DNA of 64,000 nt, from contig MKJV01000079.1 in NCBI GenBank assembly GCA_001942185.1, forward strand, positions 186,001 through 250,000. Direction: 5' to 3'. Position numbers and translations under genes: made by a program. Shown piece by piece: positions 37,806-47,214 of this stretch (positions are counted from its first letter, which is position 1; each line of letters opens with the position of its first letter). This stretch comes from Pseudonocardia sp. CNS-004 (GTDB lineage: Bacteria > Actinomycetota > Actinomycetes > Mycobacteriales > Pseudonocardiaceae). The notes beneath the pieces are model-generated. The model was not told where the DNA came from, did no database searches, and saw only the letters and a list, made by a program, of their open reading frames with translations.

Positions 37806-38825
37806 GTGAAGAAGATTGGGTTCCTGTCCTTCGGGCACTGGTCGCAGGCGCGGCACTCGATGGTGCGGTCGGGGGCCGACGCGCTGCTGCAGTCGATCGA
37901 GCTCGCGGTGGCCGCGGAGGAGGCGGGCGCCGACGGCGCGTACTACCGGGTGCACCACTTCGCCCAGCAGCTCGCCTCGCCGTTCCCGCTGCTGGCCGCC
38001 GCCGGGGCGCGGACCAGCCGGATCGAGCTGGGCACGGCCGTGATCGACATGCGGTACGAGAACCCGCTCTACATGGCCGAGGACGCGGGCGCCGCCGACC
38101 TCATCTCCGGCGGCAGGCTGCAGCTGGGCATCAGCCGGGGGTCACCGGAGCAGGTGATCGACGGCTTCCGCTACTTCGGGCACGTGCCGCCCGAGGGCAC
38201 GAGCGACGCCGACATGGCCCGCGAGCACACGAAGGTCTTCCTCGACGTGCTGAAGGGCGAGGGCTTCGCCCGGCCCAACCCGCGCCCGATGTTCCCCAAC
38301 CCGCCGGGCCTGCTGCGGGTGGAGCCGCACTCGCCGGGCCTGCGGGACCGCATCTGGTGGGGCGCCGGATCCCGCGCCACTGCGGAGTGGACGGCCGAGC
38401 AGGGCATGAACCTGATGAGCTCGACGCTCCTCACCGAGGACACCGGCGTGCCCTTCCACCAGCTCCAGGCCGAGCAGATCCAGCGGTTCCGGGATGCGTG
38501 GAAGGCCGCCGGGCACAGCCGCGAGCCGCGCGTCTCGGTGAGCCGCAGCATCTTCCCGATCGTCAGCGACATCGACCGGCAGCTGTTCTGGCAGGAGCGG
38601 GCGAGCACCGACCAGGTCGGGTTCCTGGACGGCGGCAACGCCCGGTTCGGCCGGACGTACGCGGGTGAGCCCGACAAGCTGGTCGCCGAGCTCGCCGAGG
38701 ACGAGGCCATCGCCGCCGCCGACACGCTGCTGCTCACCGTGCCCAACCAGCTGGGCGTCGACTACAACGCCCACGTCATCGAGAGCGTGCTCACCCACCT
38801 CGCCCCCGACCTCGGCTGGCGCTGA
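37806..38825 (+). CDS. LLM-class flavin-dependent oxidoreductase
   Basis: 339 residues from a GTG. This is a bacterial-luciferase-like TIM barrel: KKIGFLSFGHWSQARHSMV at the start, YYRVHHFAQQLASPFPLL, ELGTAVIDMRYENPLYMAE and LQLGISRGSPEQVIDGF. It is of the F420- or FMN-dependent monooxygenase type; substrate unknown. The reading frame is intact. It is followed by a hairpin and then a convergent VOC gene. Confidence 0.92.
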   Translation: MKKIGFLSFGHWSQARHSMVRSGADALLQSIELAVAAEEAGADGAYYRVHHFAQQLASPFPLLAAAGARTSRIELGTAVIDMRYENPLYMAEDAGAADLISGGRLQLGISRGSPEQVIDGFRYFGHVPPEGTSDADMAREHTKVFLDVLKGEGFARPNPRPMFPNPPGLLRVEPHSPGLRDRIWWGAGSRATAEWTAEQGMNLMSSTLLTEDTGVPFHQLQAEQIQRFRDAWKAAGHSREPRVSVSRSIFPIVSDIDRQLFWQERASTDQVGFLDGGNARFGRTYAGEPDKLVAELAEDEAIAAADTLLLTVPNQLGVDYNAHVIESVLTHLAPDLGWR

Positions 38826-38846
38826 TCCAGTAGCACACCGAGCCCT

Positions 38847-38906
38847 GTTCCGACGAGCGGCGCGTTCGTCGGAACCTATCCGACCAGCGCGCCGTTCGTC
38901 GGAACG
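38847..38906. terminator. Palindromic terminator between LLM and VOC genes
   Basis: GTTCCGACGA (38847-38856) pairs with TCGTCGGAAC (38866-38875), extendable to about 13 bp with a G-U. A second copy of the right arm (GTTCGTCGGAAC) lies about 20 bp further, giving an alternative stem. It separates convergent genes. Confidence 0.6.
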
Positions 38907-38933
38907 CGCGTGGCTCGGCGCCGGGATCTCCCT

Positions 38934-39636
38934 TCATGTCGGGAGCACGCAGAACTCGTTGCCGGACGGATCGGCCATCACCGTCCAGGGGAACTCCCCG
39001 CTCCGGCTCGCCCGGCTCGCGCCCATCTCCACGGCGCGCTCGGCCAGGTGGCCGTCCTCGGGTGCGGGGCGGACGTCCAGGTGCAGCCGGTTCTTCCCGC
39101 GTTTCGGCTCCGGCTCCGGGCAGAGCGCGAGCAGCGGCCCGATCTCGGAGGGATGGCGCAGGGTCACCGCGCCGCCGACGCCTTCCCACGGGATCCAGCC
39201 GGTGATCGCGGCCCAGAACGCGGCGTCCCGCTCCGGGTCGGCGCTGTCGAGCGGCAGCGCCGCGATCGGCCCGGTCCCGCGGTAGGCGGCACGGTCCTCC
39301 ATCACGCAGAAGGTGTTGTCCTCGGGGTCGGCGAGCACCACCCACGGCACCTCGCCCTGGCCGACGTCGCGCGGGTGGCTCCCAGTCCCAGCAGACGCTC
39401 GACCACTTCCCGCTGCCGCGCACCGCCTGCAAGGTCCAGGTGTAGCGCGCGGGCGAGGAGGACGGCACCTCGACCCGCTGGAAGCACAGGTCGAGGAACG
39501 CCTCACCGGACAGCACGACCCGGGCCTCGAAGGAATCCGGTTCATCGGTCATCGGCTCGGCATCGAGTGCTGCCGCCCAGAACCGGCCGAGCCGGCGCGG
39601 GTCGCGGGCATCCCAGACGATGTTCTCGAGGCGCAT
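38934..39636 (-). CDS. Two-domain VOC (Glyoxalase_6-like) protein, two frameshifts
   Basis: About 234 residues after repair. Domain 1 starts MRLENIVWDARDPRRLGRFW and includes LHLDLAGGARQREVVERLL and VPWVVLADPEDNTFCVME. Domain 2 has DSADPERDAAFWAAITGW, RLHLDVRPAPEDG and VMADPSGNEFCVLP. Lesions near 39440 and 39380 each need one base. Such tandem Glyoxalase_6 proteins are common in actinomycetes and of unknown substrate. It is divergent from an AraC-type regulator gene 42 bp away, its probable regulator. Confidence 0.82.
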
Positions 39637-39678
39637 CGCCGCAGCGTCCCAGATCCGTCGATCGCGGAGACTGTGCGC

Positions 39679-40388
39679 ATGGGGCTTCGGTTCACCACAC
39701 GCGGGTCGGACTCGCCGTGGGTCGACGTGGTGTGGACGTGCACCAGCGACCACGTCAGCCGGATGACCTCGGTGGCGGCAACCCGGTGCGGGCTGGTCCT
39801 CTGGGAGCACGACGGGCGGCCGCACGCGGCCGCGACCGGCCCCGAGACCGCGACCGGCACCGCACCGGTCCCGGAGGGGACGAGCTTCGTGGGCATCGAG
39901 CTCGCGATCGGCACCTCCCTGCGGGGCATGCCGCCCTACTCGCTCGTGAACGGTGGCGTGGAACTGCCGGACACGACGCGCCGCTCGTTCCGGCTCGCCG
40001 GATCGCGCTGGGAACGACCCCGCCCGGACGACGCAGAAGCCCTCGTCGAGCGTCTCGTCGGGGACGGCGCGGTCGTGCGCGACCCGCTCGTCGGCGAGGT
40101 GCTGGCGGGCGGCCGCCCGGAGGTGTCGGACCGCACCCTCGAGCGGAGGTTCCGGGCGGCGACCGGCCTCACCAGGGGCGCCGTGCGTCAGATCGAACGG
40201 GCCCGCGAGTCCGCTCACCTGCTGGCCGCCGGGAAGGCGGCCGCCGACGTCGTCACCGCGCTCGGGTACTTCGACCAGGCTCACCTGCGCGAGCGCTCCG
40301 ACGCTACGTCGGGCGTACGGCCACGCAGCTGCAGGACGGGAGCCGCGGCGCCATCGCGCTGGACATCCCTCAGCGGACGACGTCGTAG
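39679..40388 (+). CDS. AraC-family transcriptional regulator, one frameshift
   Basis: About 236 residues after repair. The N-terminal part has DVVWTCTSDHVSRMTSVAAT and a cupin-like strand pattern. The C-terminal AraC HTH has VSDRTLERRFRAATGLTRGA and AAADVVTALGYFDQAHL followed, after the lesion near 40287, by ARALRRYVGRTATQL. It is divergent from the VOC gene. Its 3' end overlaps the convergent RibD-C-like gene by 19 bp. Confidence 0.82.
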
Positions 40389-40947
40389 AGCAACTTCACG
40401 ACACCGTTCGGGTAGCCCTGCGACTCGCGCAGCCGCAGCTTCTGCCGCTCGCGGTCGCGTCGCTGAACAGGCTCTTGCCCGCACCGAGCAGCAGCGGGAA
40501 GACCAGCAGGTTGTAGCGGTCGACCAGGTCCGCGTCCGACAGCCTGCGGGCCAGGTCGGCGCTGCCGTGGATGAAGATCGCCCCGCCCTCTCCCTCCTTG
40601 ACCTTCGCGACGTCGTCGCCGGAGCGCAGGATCGTGGTCTCGCCCCAGCCGTCGACGAGGGCGTCCTCGGAGATCGTCGAGGAGACCACGAACTTCGGCA
40701 GGTCCTTGTACGCCGCGTGGTCCTCCGAGCCGCGCCACACCGGGGCGAAGGCCTCGTAGCTGCGCCTGCCGAACATCAACGCCGTGGTCTCGGCGAGCTC
40801 CTCGCCCTTGAGCGCGAACGCCTCCGGCAGGAACTCGACGTCCTTGAACACCCAACCGGCGCTGCGGTGCTCCTCGCCCGGCCCGCCGCCGGGGGAATCC
40901 ACGACGCCGTCGAGCGACATGAAGGCGGTGTAGACGATGTCGCGCAT
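40370..40947 (-). CDS. Dihydrofolate reductase-like (RibD C-terminal domain) protein, one frameshift
   Basis: About 192 residues after repair. The core includes DIVYTAFMSLDGVVDSPGGG, TALMFGRRSYEAFAPVW, FVVSSTISEDALVDGW and the nucleotide-site motif AIFIHGSADLARRLSDADLV, ending GYPNGVVKLLYDVVR. This is the YyaP/YwjB type of NADPH-binding RibD-C proteins. The lesion near 40470 needs one base. AAGGAG lies upstream of the ATG (40945-40947). Confidence 0.85.
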
Positions 40948-41098
40948 GCTGCGGTTCTCCTTCCGGCCCGACGCGCGCGGCCGTCGACGTCCTCGATCCG
41001 CGTACGTTATGCGGCAGCTGTCCCGAGTCTTGGACAGAACCGACGACATTCACCCGGCAGACCGATGAGTCCGGGCCGCTCGCCTGGTCTGATCACGC

Positions 41099-41932
41099 AT
41101 GGCCACCGCGACAACCGCCCGCCGCATGTTCGAGCTCCTCGAGCCGATCTGCCTGGTCACCTACTTCGCCGATGAGCCCAACGAGGAGCTGACCGCGCTC
41201 GGCCACCGCACCTACTGGGACGGATACTTCGCCAGCCGCGCCGCGCCGCTGGGCCGCGTGCCGGCACAGGTCGTGCACGCGGCCTTCTACAGCTTCGCCG
41301 AGGGGGAAGCGGCCCGGCACATCCCGAGCGCGTGGGAGACGATCCCACCGGAGGCCTCCTTCGCCGCGTGGCAGCGGGGTAGCGCGGCGTCCGTACGGCG
41401 GATCATCGGCGACGAGCTGGCCGGCTCCCCCGGCCTGGTGCGCGCCGCCGATCTGACCACCAAGGCCGCGACGAGCGCACCCACGGAGGGCCGGGTGATG
41501 TACGCGGGATGGCGCACCCTCCCGGTGCCGAGCGACCCGGTCACCCGGCTGTGGCACGCCGCGACCATGCTGCGCGAGCACCGCGGCGACGGGCACGTCG
41601 CCGCCCTCGTCACCGAGCGCATCGGCGGCACGGAGGCCCACGTGCTGTCCGCGCTGGACATGGGCATCCACCCGCCGGAGTCGTTCGGACGCATCCACCA
41701 CCTGCCGAAACAGCGGCTGGCCGCGGTCATGGACGGGCTGCGCGAGCGCGGGCTCGTCGACCCCGCCGGCCGGTTCACCGACGCCGGCCGCGAGACCAAG
41801 CATCGCATCGAGGCCCTCACCGACGAGCTCGCCGCCCCGCCGTACGACGCACTCTCCCCCGCCGAGCTGGTCGAGCTGGTCGCGGCGCTCGAGCCCATCA
41901 CCGCGCGAATGGTGGCCGCGGGATCGCGATGA
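41099..41932 (+). CDS. SCO6745-family (SalK-like) protein
   Basis: 277 residues, intact. The start TARRMFELLEPICLVTYFAD, the middle GTEAHVLSALDMGIHPPESF and the C-terminal HTH-like GLVDPAGRFTDAGRETKHRI are typical of the SCO6745 family (SalK-related proteins). The biochemical role is unknown. Downstream and convergent is an ECF42 sigma factor gene. Confidence 0.8.
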   Translation: MATATTARRMFELLEPICLVTYFADEPNEELTALGHRTYWDGYFASRAAPLGRVPAQVVHAAFYSFAEGEAARHIPSAWETIPPEASFAAWQRGSAASVRRIIGDELAGSPGLVRAADLTTKAATSAPTEGRVMYAGWRTLPVPSDPVTRLWHAATMLREHRGDGHVAALVTERIGGTEAHVLSALDMGIHPPESFGRIHHLPKQRLAAVMDGLRERGLVDPAGRFTDAGRETKHRIEALTDELAAPPYDALSPAELVELVAALEPITARMVAAGSR

Positions 41933-41969
41933 CGGACACCTGCGACGCGGACGCCAGCAGGCGTCGACA

Positions 41970-43174
41970 TCAGCGTCGGCTCGTGAGCTCGGCATGCCGC
42001 CGCACGAGGAACCGCTGTTCCACCGGGTTGACGGTGAGGTCCAGCGCCTCGTCGTAGGCCGCTGCGGCGTCCTCCGACCGTCCGAGCCGGGCCAGGACGT
42101 CCGCCCGAGCCGCCGGCAGGTACGGATAGCCGGCGAGGGCGGGCGCCAGATCGTCGATCTCGCGCAGCACCGCTGCCAGGTCGGCGCCCGGCAGCCGGCT
42201 CCGCGCGGCCGCCCGGTTGAGCGCGACGACCGGCGACGGCCAGACCTGCATCAGGCGTCGTACGTGGTGACGATCTGCGCCCAGTCGGTCTCGGCCCATG
42301 ACGGGGCCATGGCGTGCAGCCCGGCGACACCGGCCTGCAGCGCGAACCGCCCACGCGGCCCGCGCCGCAGCGCGGCCGTGGTGAGGGCGAGCCCCCTTCC
42401 GATCAGCGCGCGGTCCCAGCGGGACCGGTCCTGGTCGGCGAGCAGCACCAGGTCACCGGCGGAGTCCGTCCGGGCCGGGCCGCGGGCCTCCGTCAGCAGG
42501 ATGAGCCCGAGGAGCGCCTGCGGCTCGGGCTCGGCGGGCAGCAACCGGACGAGCATTCGCGCCAGCGCGGCGGCCCGCCCGGTCAGCTCGGTGTTCCGCA
42601 GCCCGGTTCGCGACCCGCGATGGCCGGCCGTGTGGACGAGGTGCACCACGGTGAGGACGGCGTCCAGCCGGGCCGGCAGCTCGTCGTCGGGCGGGACGCG
42701 GAACGGGATCCGCGCCGTCGCGATCTTCTGCTTGGCGCGGGTGATCCGCCGGGCGACGCCCGCCTCTCCCGTCAGGAGTACGGCGGCGATCGCGGCGACG
42801 TCCACCCCGCACACCAGCCGGAGGGTGAGCGCGACCTGCGATTCGACCGCCAGCGCGGGGTGGCAGCAGGTGAACACGAGCCGGAGCGGATCCGTCGGCC
42901 CGGGCTCGTCATCGTCGCCCGCGGGCTCCACGAGCAGCGGGAGCTTCCGCCGCAGCGTCGCCTCGCGCCGGAGCCGGTCGAGAGCGACCCGGCGGGCCAC
43001 CGTCGTGAGCCAGCCGACGGGGTTGTCCGGCGCACCGTCCGCCCAGCTCCGCAACGCCCGCTCGACCGCCTCCTGCGCGCAGTCCTCGGCCAGGTCGAGG
43101 TCCCCGGTCAGCCGGGCCGTCGACGCGACCACGACCGGCCACGCCTCCCGGAAGACCTCGTCCATCTCCGCCAT
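41970..43174 (-). CDS. Second ECF42-type sigma factor with TPR extension, one frameshift
   Basis: About 401 residues after repair. Region 2 is GDLDLAEDCAQEAVERAL and VGWLTTVARRVALDRLRR; then [19 protein letters not shown] and AAVLLTGEAGVARRITRAKQ for region 4. The extension includes ALRRGPRGRFALQAGVAGLH and, after a lesion near 42255, WPSPVVALNRAAARSRLPG. The organisation is the same as at 22650-24215: its ATG overlaps the stop of a YCII/DGPF gene (TGATG). It is a paralogue of, not a recent copy of, that sigma factor. Confidence 0.9.
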
Positions 43175-43530
43175 CAGACGTCGTCGGGCGTCTCCAGGAC
43201 CGGGCGAACCTCGACGTTCCCCGCCGGGCAGATCTTCGCGAGGCGCAGCGCCACGTCGAGATCGGGGGCATCGATGACGTAGAAGCCGCCGAGGGCCTCC
43301 TTGGTGTCGGCGAACGGGCCGTCGGTCACCAGCGCCCCGTCCGCGCCGCGGCGGACGGTGCTGGCCGTCGACGATCGCTCCAACGCCTCACCGCCCACGA
43401 CGCTCGCTCCCGCATCGCGGACGGCGGCCTCGAACTCCTCGTGCAGCCGCATCTCGTCGACCACTCCCTGCTCGTCGGCGGTGTCCCACCAGTCCTCGGC
43501 GTCGTAGAGGAGGAACATGTAGCGCGCCAT
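43174..43530 (-). CDS. YCII/DGPF-domain protein, partner of second ECF42 sigma factor
   Basis: 118 residues: ARYMFLLYDAEDWWDTAD, the motif VTDGPFADTKEALGGFYVID and the C-terminal AKICPAGNVEVRP. The length and motif match the protein at 23874-24215 and the arrangement with the sigma gene is identical. Confidence 0.9.
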   Translation of the reverse strand: MARYMFLLYDAEDWWDTADEQGVVDEMRLHEEFEAAVRDAGASVVGGEALERSSTASTVRRGADGALVTDGPFADTKEALGGFYVIDAPDLDVALRLAKICPAGNVEVRPVLETPDDV

Positions 43531-43689
43531 GGCGGCAACCCTTCCGGTGTCGGGCGGTGCTGTCACCACCCTGACGAACGGACCCCGCCGGATCGGACAC
43601 CGCGGGCGTCGGCTTCGGCGTGAAGCGGGACTCGACCGAGTCGCGTGCCGAACAACCCGGTCCACCGCTCGGCTGTGATGGCGCCGCCC

Positions 43690-44441
43690 TCAGCGATCGA
43701 GCGCCGCGATGAGGAGATCCCCGACCAGACGCAGATCGTCGACTTCCAGGCTCGCCCCTTCGGGAACAGCCCGAACCCTCTTCAGGGAAAGATCCGCGGC
43801 TTGATCGAACCAGTGCCGTGCGTGCAGCAGAGCGTCGGCGCGGAGCAATCGGTCAGCTGCCGCGAGCTGCTCCCTCGACGTCGGGCCGCAACGGCGATCG
43901 AGCGTCAGCCGCACGATGTCGAGCAGGTCCGTTCCTTCCTTGGCCGCACCCCGATTCATGATCGATTGCAGCTTCATCGCGATGATCGGCCCCGGCTCGG
44001 CGACCGCGACCTTCAGCGGCGGCAACTCGTCCGCAGCGAGCACCAACGGTGGCCGTGGACGCCGCCCAAGCCGTGGGACAGGACGGTGAAGGCGATCAGT
44101 CGGGTCCTCTGGGAGGTCCCGGGTCGTCCGCCGTCCGTGACCTGCAGAACGTCGACCTGCACAGCACCGAACGGGGTACTGACGAGCGCACCCGACGGTC
44201 CGCTCCGCGCCGCGCCCGCCGACAGGAGCAGCTCGAGCTGCGGCGGTTCGCCGTCAACCCGCCGGTCCACCGTGTCGAGGTCGGTCGTTGCCCGGTACGG
44301 GGCATCCAACCGGCACATGACAGCGAGGCCTCCGACCAGCACGACCGCGCGTCCAGTGTGCTCGGCGACCACGGGGATAGCGCTCACGAGCCGCGTCATC
44401 GACGTTCCGGCGAGGATGACGGCCTTCGGCTCACCACACAC
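43690..44441 (-). CDS. AbiEii-like nucleotidyltransferase (toxin of AbiE-type TA pair), one frameshift
   Basis: About 250 residues after repair. The nucleotidyltransferase core is AVVLVGGLAVMCRLDAPYRA followed by TTDLDTV, the G-G/D-x-D signature. After a lesion near 44040 the C-terminal part reads LAADELPPLKVAVAEPGPII and AMKLQSIMNRGAAKEGTDLL, the helper motif with conserved Lys and Asp of AbiEii/MenT-type enzymes. These toxins transfer nucleotides, for example to tRNA acceptor ends. The start is a GTG at 44441 overlapping the antitoxin end, or the ATG at 44399. It is encoded directly downstream of the AbiEi-like gene. Confidence 0.75.
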
Positions 44442-45476
44442 GGTGCCACGGCCTCATCGGCGTCCAGCGTCGAGGATCTCGCGGCCACGGCCCGGATCCT
44501 GGGCGAGATCGAGCGCCACGAACAACGGGTTCGCCAGCGGCCATCGCTCGTTCGCCCACGCCGTGGCGTCAATCCGACGGGCGCACACCATGGGCGTTGG
44601 AGCCAGACGCACGCGGCCGACCCGTGACGACGGCGCGATGGCCGGACCGAGTACCTGAACGGCACGTCGCAGCGTGCGCTGATCCGGAACGTAGAAGTCA
44701 CGCGGGTGGTCGGCCCGCATCCCGACAGGCGCGCCGAACACCGCAGCTGCGACCGTGTCGGTGAGCGCCCAACCCGTCGTGGTTCCCACGTCATCGATGC
44801 CCAGGCGAAGCGCCTCGTTCTCGGGGCTTCGGCCGAGGTCGGGAAGGCTCGCCAGGTCGCGGCTCACCGGGTTCCAGCGGCTGCTCAGTTCCCAGAAGAG
44901 CTCGGGCACCACGGGCCTGCGTTTCACGTCGACAAGACCCGCGGCGCGCAAGGCCCGGAAGGCCTCCGAGATCGAACTGGGCGCTCGGGACAGCGCGGTC
45001 GCAGCTGCACGGACACCAACCGGCTCGCCTGGATCGAGCAGCAGCTGCGCCGCGAGTTCGACGCCGACGTCACCGACGATCCCTGAACGCTCCGCAACCG
45101 GCGCCGATGACGCAGGTACGTCGGCGTCGACGAGCAGCCCCGGCCCTACCAGTCGCAGATGGCCGCGCCGGTCGAGCCAGCTCAATCCGGCCTGGCGCAA
45201 GCGTTGCCGAGCCTCGGCTGTGATCCGATCCGCGACGACCACCCTGCTGGCATCCGCGCTCGACAACGTCCACCCTCGTCGAGTCTGCTCGTCCACGTGA
45301 GCAGCGCTGATCAGTGATGCAGCCTTCACCTGCAGGTGAACTGTCGGACCGTTTGGCAGCTCGACCACGAGGTCGGGTCCGTCAGTGGTCGACGCGTGAC
45401 GCACCTCGAAGCCGAGGGCTGCCGCGGCGGCCACGACCGCCTCGGCCGCGTCCTGGCTATCCGCACGACTCGACAC
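44431..45476 (-). CDS. AbiEi-like antitoxin/regulator (wHTH), one frameshift
   Basis: About 348 residues after repair. The N-terminus (AAAALGFEVRHASTTDGPDL, then VHLQVKAASLISAAHVDE) is a short nuclease-fold-like segment. A winged helix follows (VRAAATALSRAPSSISEAF, then RALRAAGLVDVKRRPVV), then a C-terminal domain ending FVALDLAQDPGRGREILD. A lesion near 44466 shifts the end; in the restored frame it reads AWTPMRPWHRVW and stops at 44431-44433. The start is set at the GTG 45476 because a 34-bp operator palindrome covers the first upstream GTG (45521). AbiEi proteins bind inverted repeats in their own promoter and repress the operon. Confidence 0.75.
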
Positions 45477-45493
45477 GACGACATCGTGTCCAT

Positions 45494-45527
45494 TGTTCGG
45501 TGTTCGGTCAATACCGAACACCGAACA
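45494..45527. promoter_or_regulatory. Perfect 34-bp operator palindrome of the AbiE-type operon
   Basis: The arms TGTTCGGTGTTCGGT (45494-45508) and ACCGAACACCGAACA (45513-45527) are perfectly complementary around CAAT. Each arm contains TGTTCGG twice in tandem, giving four half-sites. On the minus strand TTGACC (45511-45506) could be the -35. Its position just upstream of the AbiEi-like gene fits negative autoregulation. Confidence 0.75.
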
Positions 45528-45557
45528 CCCACCCGGTCATATCGCGCCAGGATCGGC

Positions 45558-45583
45558 TCAGACGTTGAAGCGGAACTCCACCA
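45558..45583. repeat. Copy of the ychF 3' end (att-like direct repeat, distal copy)
   Basis: TCAGACGTTGAAG then CGGAACTCCACCA. Positions 45562-45583 match the 3' end of ychF (48842-48863) with one mismatch in 22 bp. On the minus strand it encodes the YchF C-terminus VEFRFNV plus a stop. The first 12 bp also match 48815-48826. See the findings. Confidence 0.6.
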
Positions 45584-45599
45584 AGATCCGGAGTAGAAC

Positions 45600-46093
45600 A
45601 ACCTCACGCGTTCGACCGGTTAGTTGACTGAACTCCGGCTCTCGGCGACCGAGAACGATGACGATGACGGTGGTCTGGAGGTCGGGGGCGGATGTGGACG
45701 AACCGCACCTCGTGGCGCCGGCGGTGCCGTTCGAAGGCCGTGTCGACGTCGAGCTCCACGACCATGTCGGGCACAACGGGCCGGTAGCCGATCGGCTTGC
45801 TCGGGAGCTGACCGAACCAGCTGGATGGGATGGCCGTCGGCCAGGGGCGGCCTGCCCCTGCTGGTGTCAGCAGGGCAGCGATCTCCGTGCGCACCGTGGG
45901 CGACAGGTGTCCGGTCCGGCCGGCGGCTCGGAGACGGCCATGCCGGTCGGGACGGCCGACGACGAGTGCCTCGGGGTGCTCGAGCGAGCCGAGCACCCGC
46001 CCACATCGCTTCAGCTGTCAGCCTCGTACGGATCTTCAACCAGGGCCGACCGCCGCCCGGGCGGTAGGTGTGCGCGAGGTGCTCGACGACCAC
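45600..46093 (-). pseudogene. ATP-dependent DNA ligase, C-terminal remnant
   Basis: Spread over three frames it reads VEHLAHTYRPGGGRPWLKIR (with TRLTAEAM), then EALVVGRPDRHGRLRAAGR, PWPTAIPSSWFGQLPSKPIG and DMVVELDVDTAFERHRRRH, ending about RFVHIRPDLQ. This is motif V (WLKIR) and the OB-fold end of an actinobacterial ATP-dependent DNA ligase (LigC-like). The nucleotide-binding Lys (KxDG) and all upstream motifs are missing, so it is not functional. It ends against the ychF-like repeat. A piece upstream (46094-46180) may be further decayed ligase. Confidence 0.6.
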
Positions 46094-46190
46094 GGACCCC
46101 AGAGCTCCTGTCGTCGCACATCCAGGCGCTGGCGACGCCGAAATCGGTGGTCATGGCCATCAGCACGAGGCTGTGCGGGAGCTGCTCGCG

Positions 46191-47141
46191 TCACTGGGGA
46201 ACGGGTCGTGGAGGGGGACTTTGCAGTAGCTGGTGCGCCGCACCGCGCCGGTACTGCAAGGGCGTAGTGCCGAAGGTCCGTTTGAAGGCCGCGATGAAGG
46301 CGCTCTCCGAGGTGTAGCCCATCCGCGACGACAGTTCACCCACGGTCGCGTCGTGGTGGGTGAGTTCGTAGGCGGCGATCCGCATGCGCCACTCGGTGAG
46401 GTACGTGAGTGGCGGGACCCCGGCGACCGCGCGGAACCGCGCGGCGAAACCGGTGCGGGACATGGCGGCGATGCGGGCGAGCTCGTCGAGCCGCCACGTG
46501 CGGGCCGGGTCGTCGTGCAGGGCCTGCGCGGCCGGTGCCAGGCGCGGGTCGGCGAGCACACGCATGCGTCCTGCGGGCAGAGCGTTCGGCTGCGTGAGGT
46601 AGGCACGCAGGATCTGGACGAGGAGCAGCTGCGCCAGCTGGTCCCGCGCGAAGCTGTGGCCGGGCCGGTCGCGGCCCATTTCCATGTCCAGCTCCCGCAG
46701 CAGCCAGCCGAGGGCAGGCGCCTGCGGGTTCGCCGCCGAAACGTGCAGCAGCGGCGGCATTGCCTGCATCAGCAGCGCCTCACCACCCGGTTCGACCGTC
46801 ACCTCGCCGCCCACTCCCGAGAACTCGTCGGCCGTCCCGATGCGATGGTCGGGCACCGTCATCGTGCCGGCGTCGACCGGCAGCACCTCGGCATCGGTGC
46901 GCAGGACGAAGGGCGTGGTCCCGCTCACCGCGATCGCCTCGCCCGGCCGCAGTTCGCCGGACTGCCCGCCGGACACGAAGGTGCACCTCCCGGACCGCAC
47001 TGCGATGATCTTGAGCCGGCCCCGGGCCGGGAAGCGCAGTGCCCACCGGCCGCTCGCGGCCAGCTTCCCGGTGAGGTGGCAGCGGGCCCCCGCGATGGCG
47101 AGCACCTGGGACAGCGGGTCGGGATGGTGATCGACCAGCAC
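46191..47141 (-). CDS. AraC-family regulator with cupin sensor domain
   Basis: 316 residues from a GTG. The N-terminal cupin (RWALRFPARGRLKIIAVRSG, ELRPGEAIAVSGTTPFVL) is of the AraC_binding/Cupin_6 type. The C-terminal HTH pair has RLDELARIAAMSRTGFAARF and LSSRMGYTSESAFIAAFKRT followed by GTTPLQYRR. It is divergent from the aldo/keto reductase gene (73 bp apart), which is the usual partner and target of this type. Confidence 0.92.
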   Translation of the reverse strand: MLVDHHPDPLSQVLAIAGARCHLTGKLAASGRWALRFPARGRLKIIAVRSGRCTFVSGGQSGELRPGEAIAVSGTTPFVLRTDAEVLPVDAGTMTVPDHRIGTADEFSGVGGEVTVEPGGEALLMQAMPPLLHVSAANPQAPALGWLLRELDMEMGRDRPGHSFARDQLAQLLLVQILRAYLTQPNALPAGRMRVLADPRLAPAAQALHDDPARTWRLDELARIAAMSRTGFAARFRAVAGVPPLTYLTEWRMRIAAYELTHHDATVGELSSRMGYTSESAFIAAFKRTFGTTPLQYRRGAAHQLLQSPPPRPVPQ

Positions 47142-47214
47142 CTCTGTACTTTCGCGTGAAAAATCTGGACGGAGTGCTGTTCAACGTACACTTTCCCGGA
47201 CGCATGCTGAGGCC

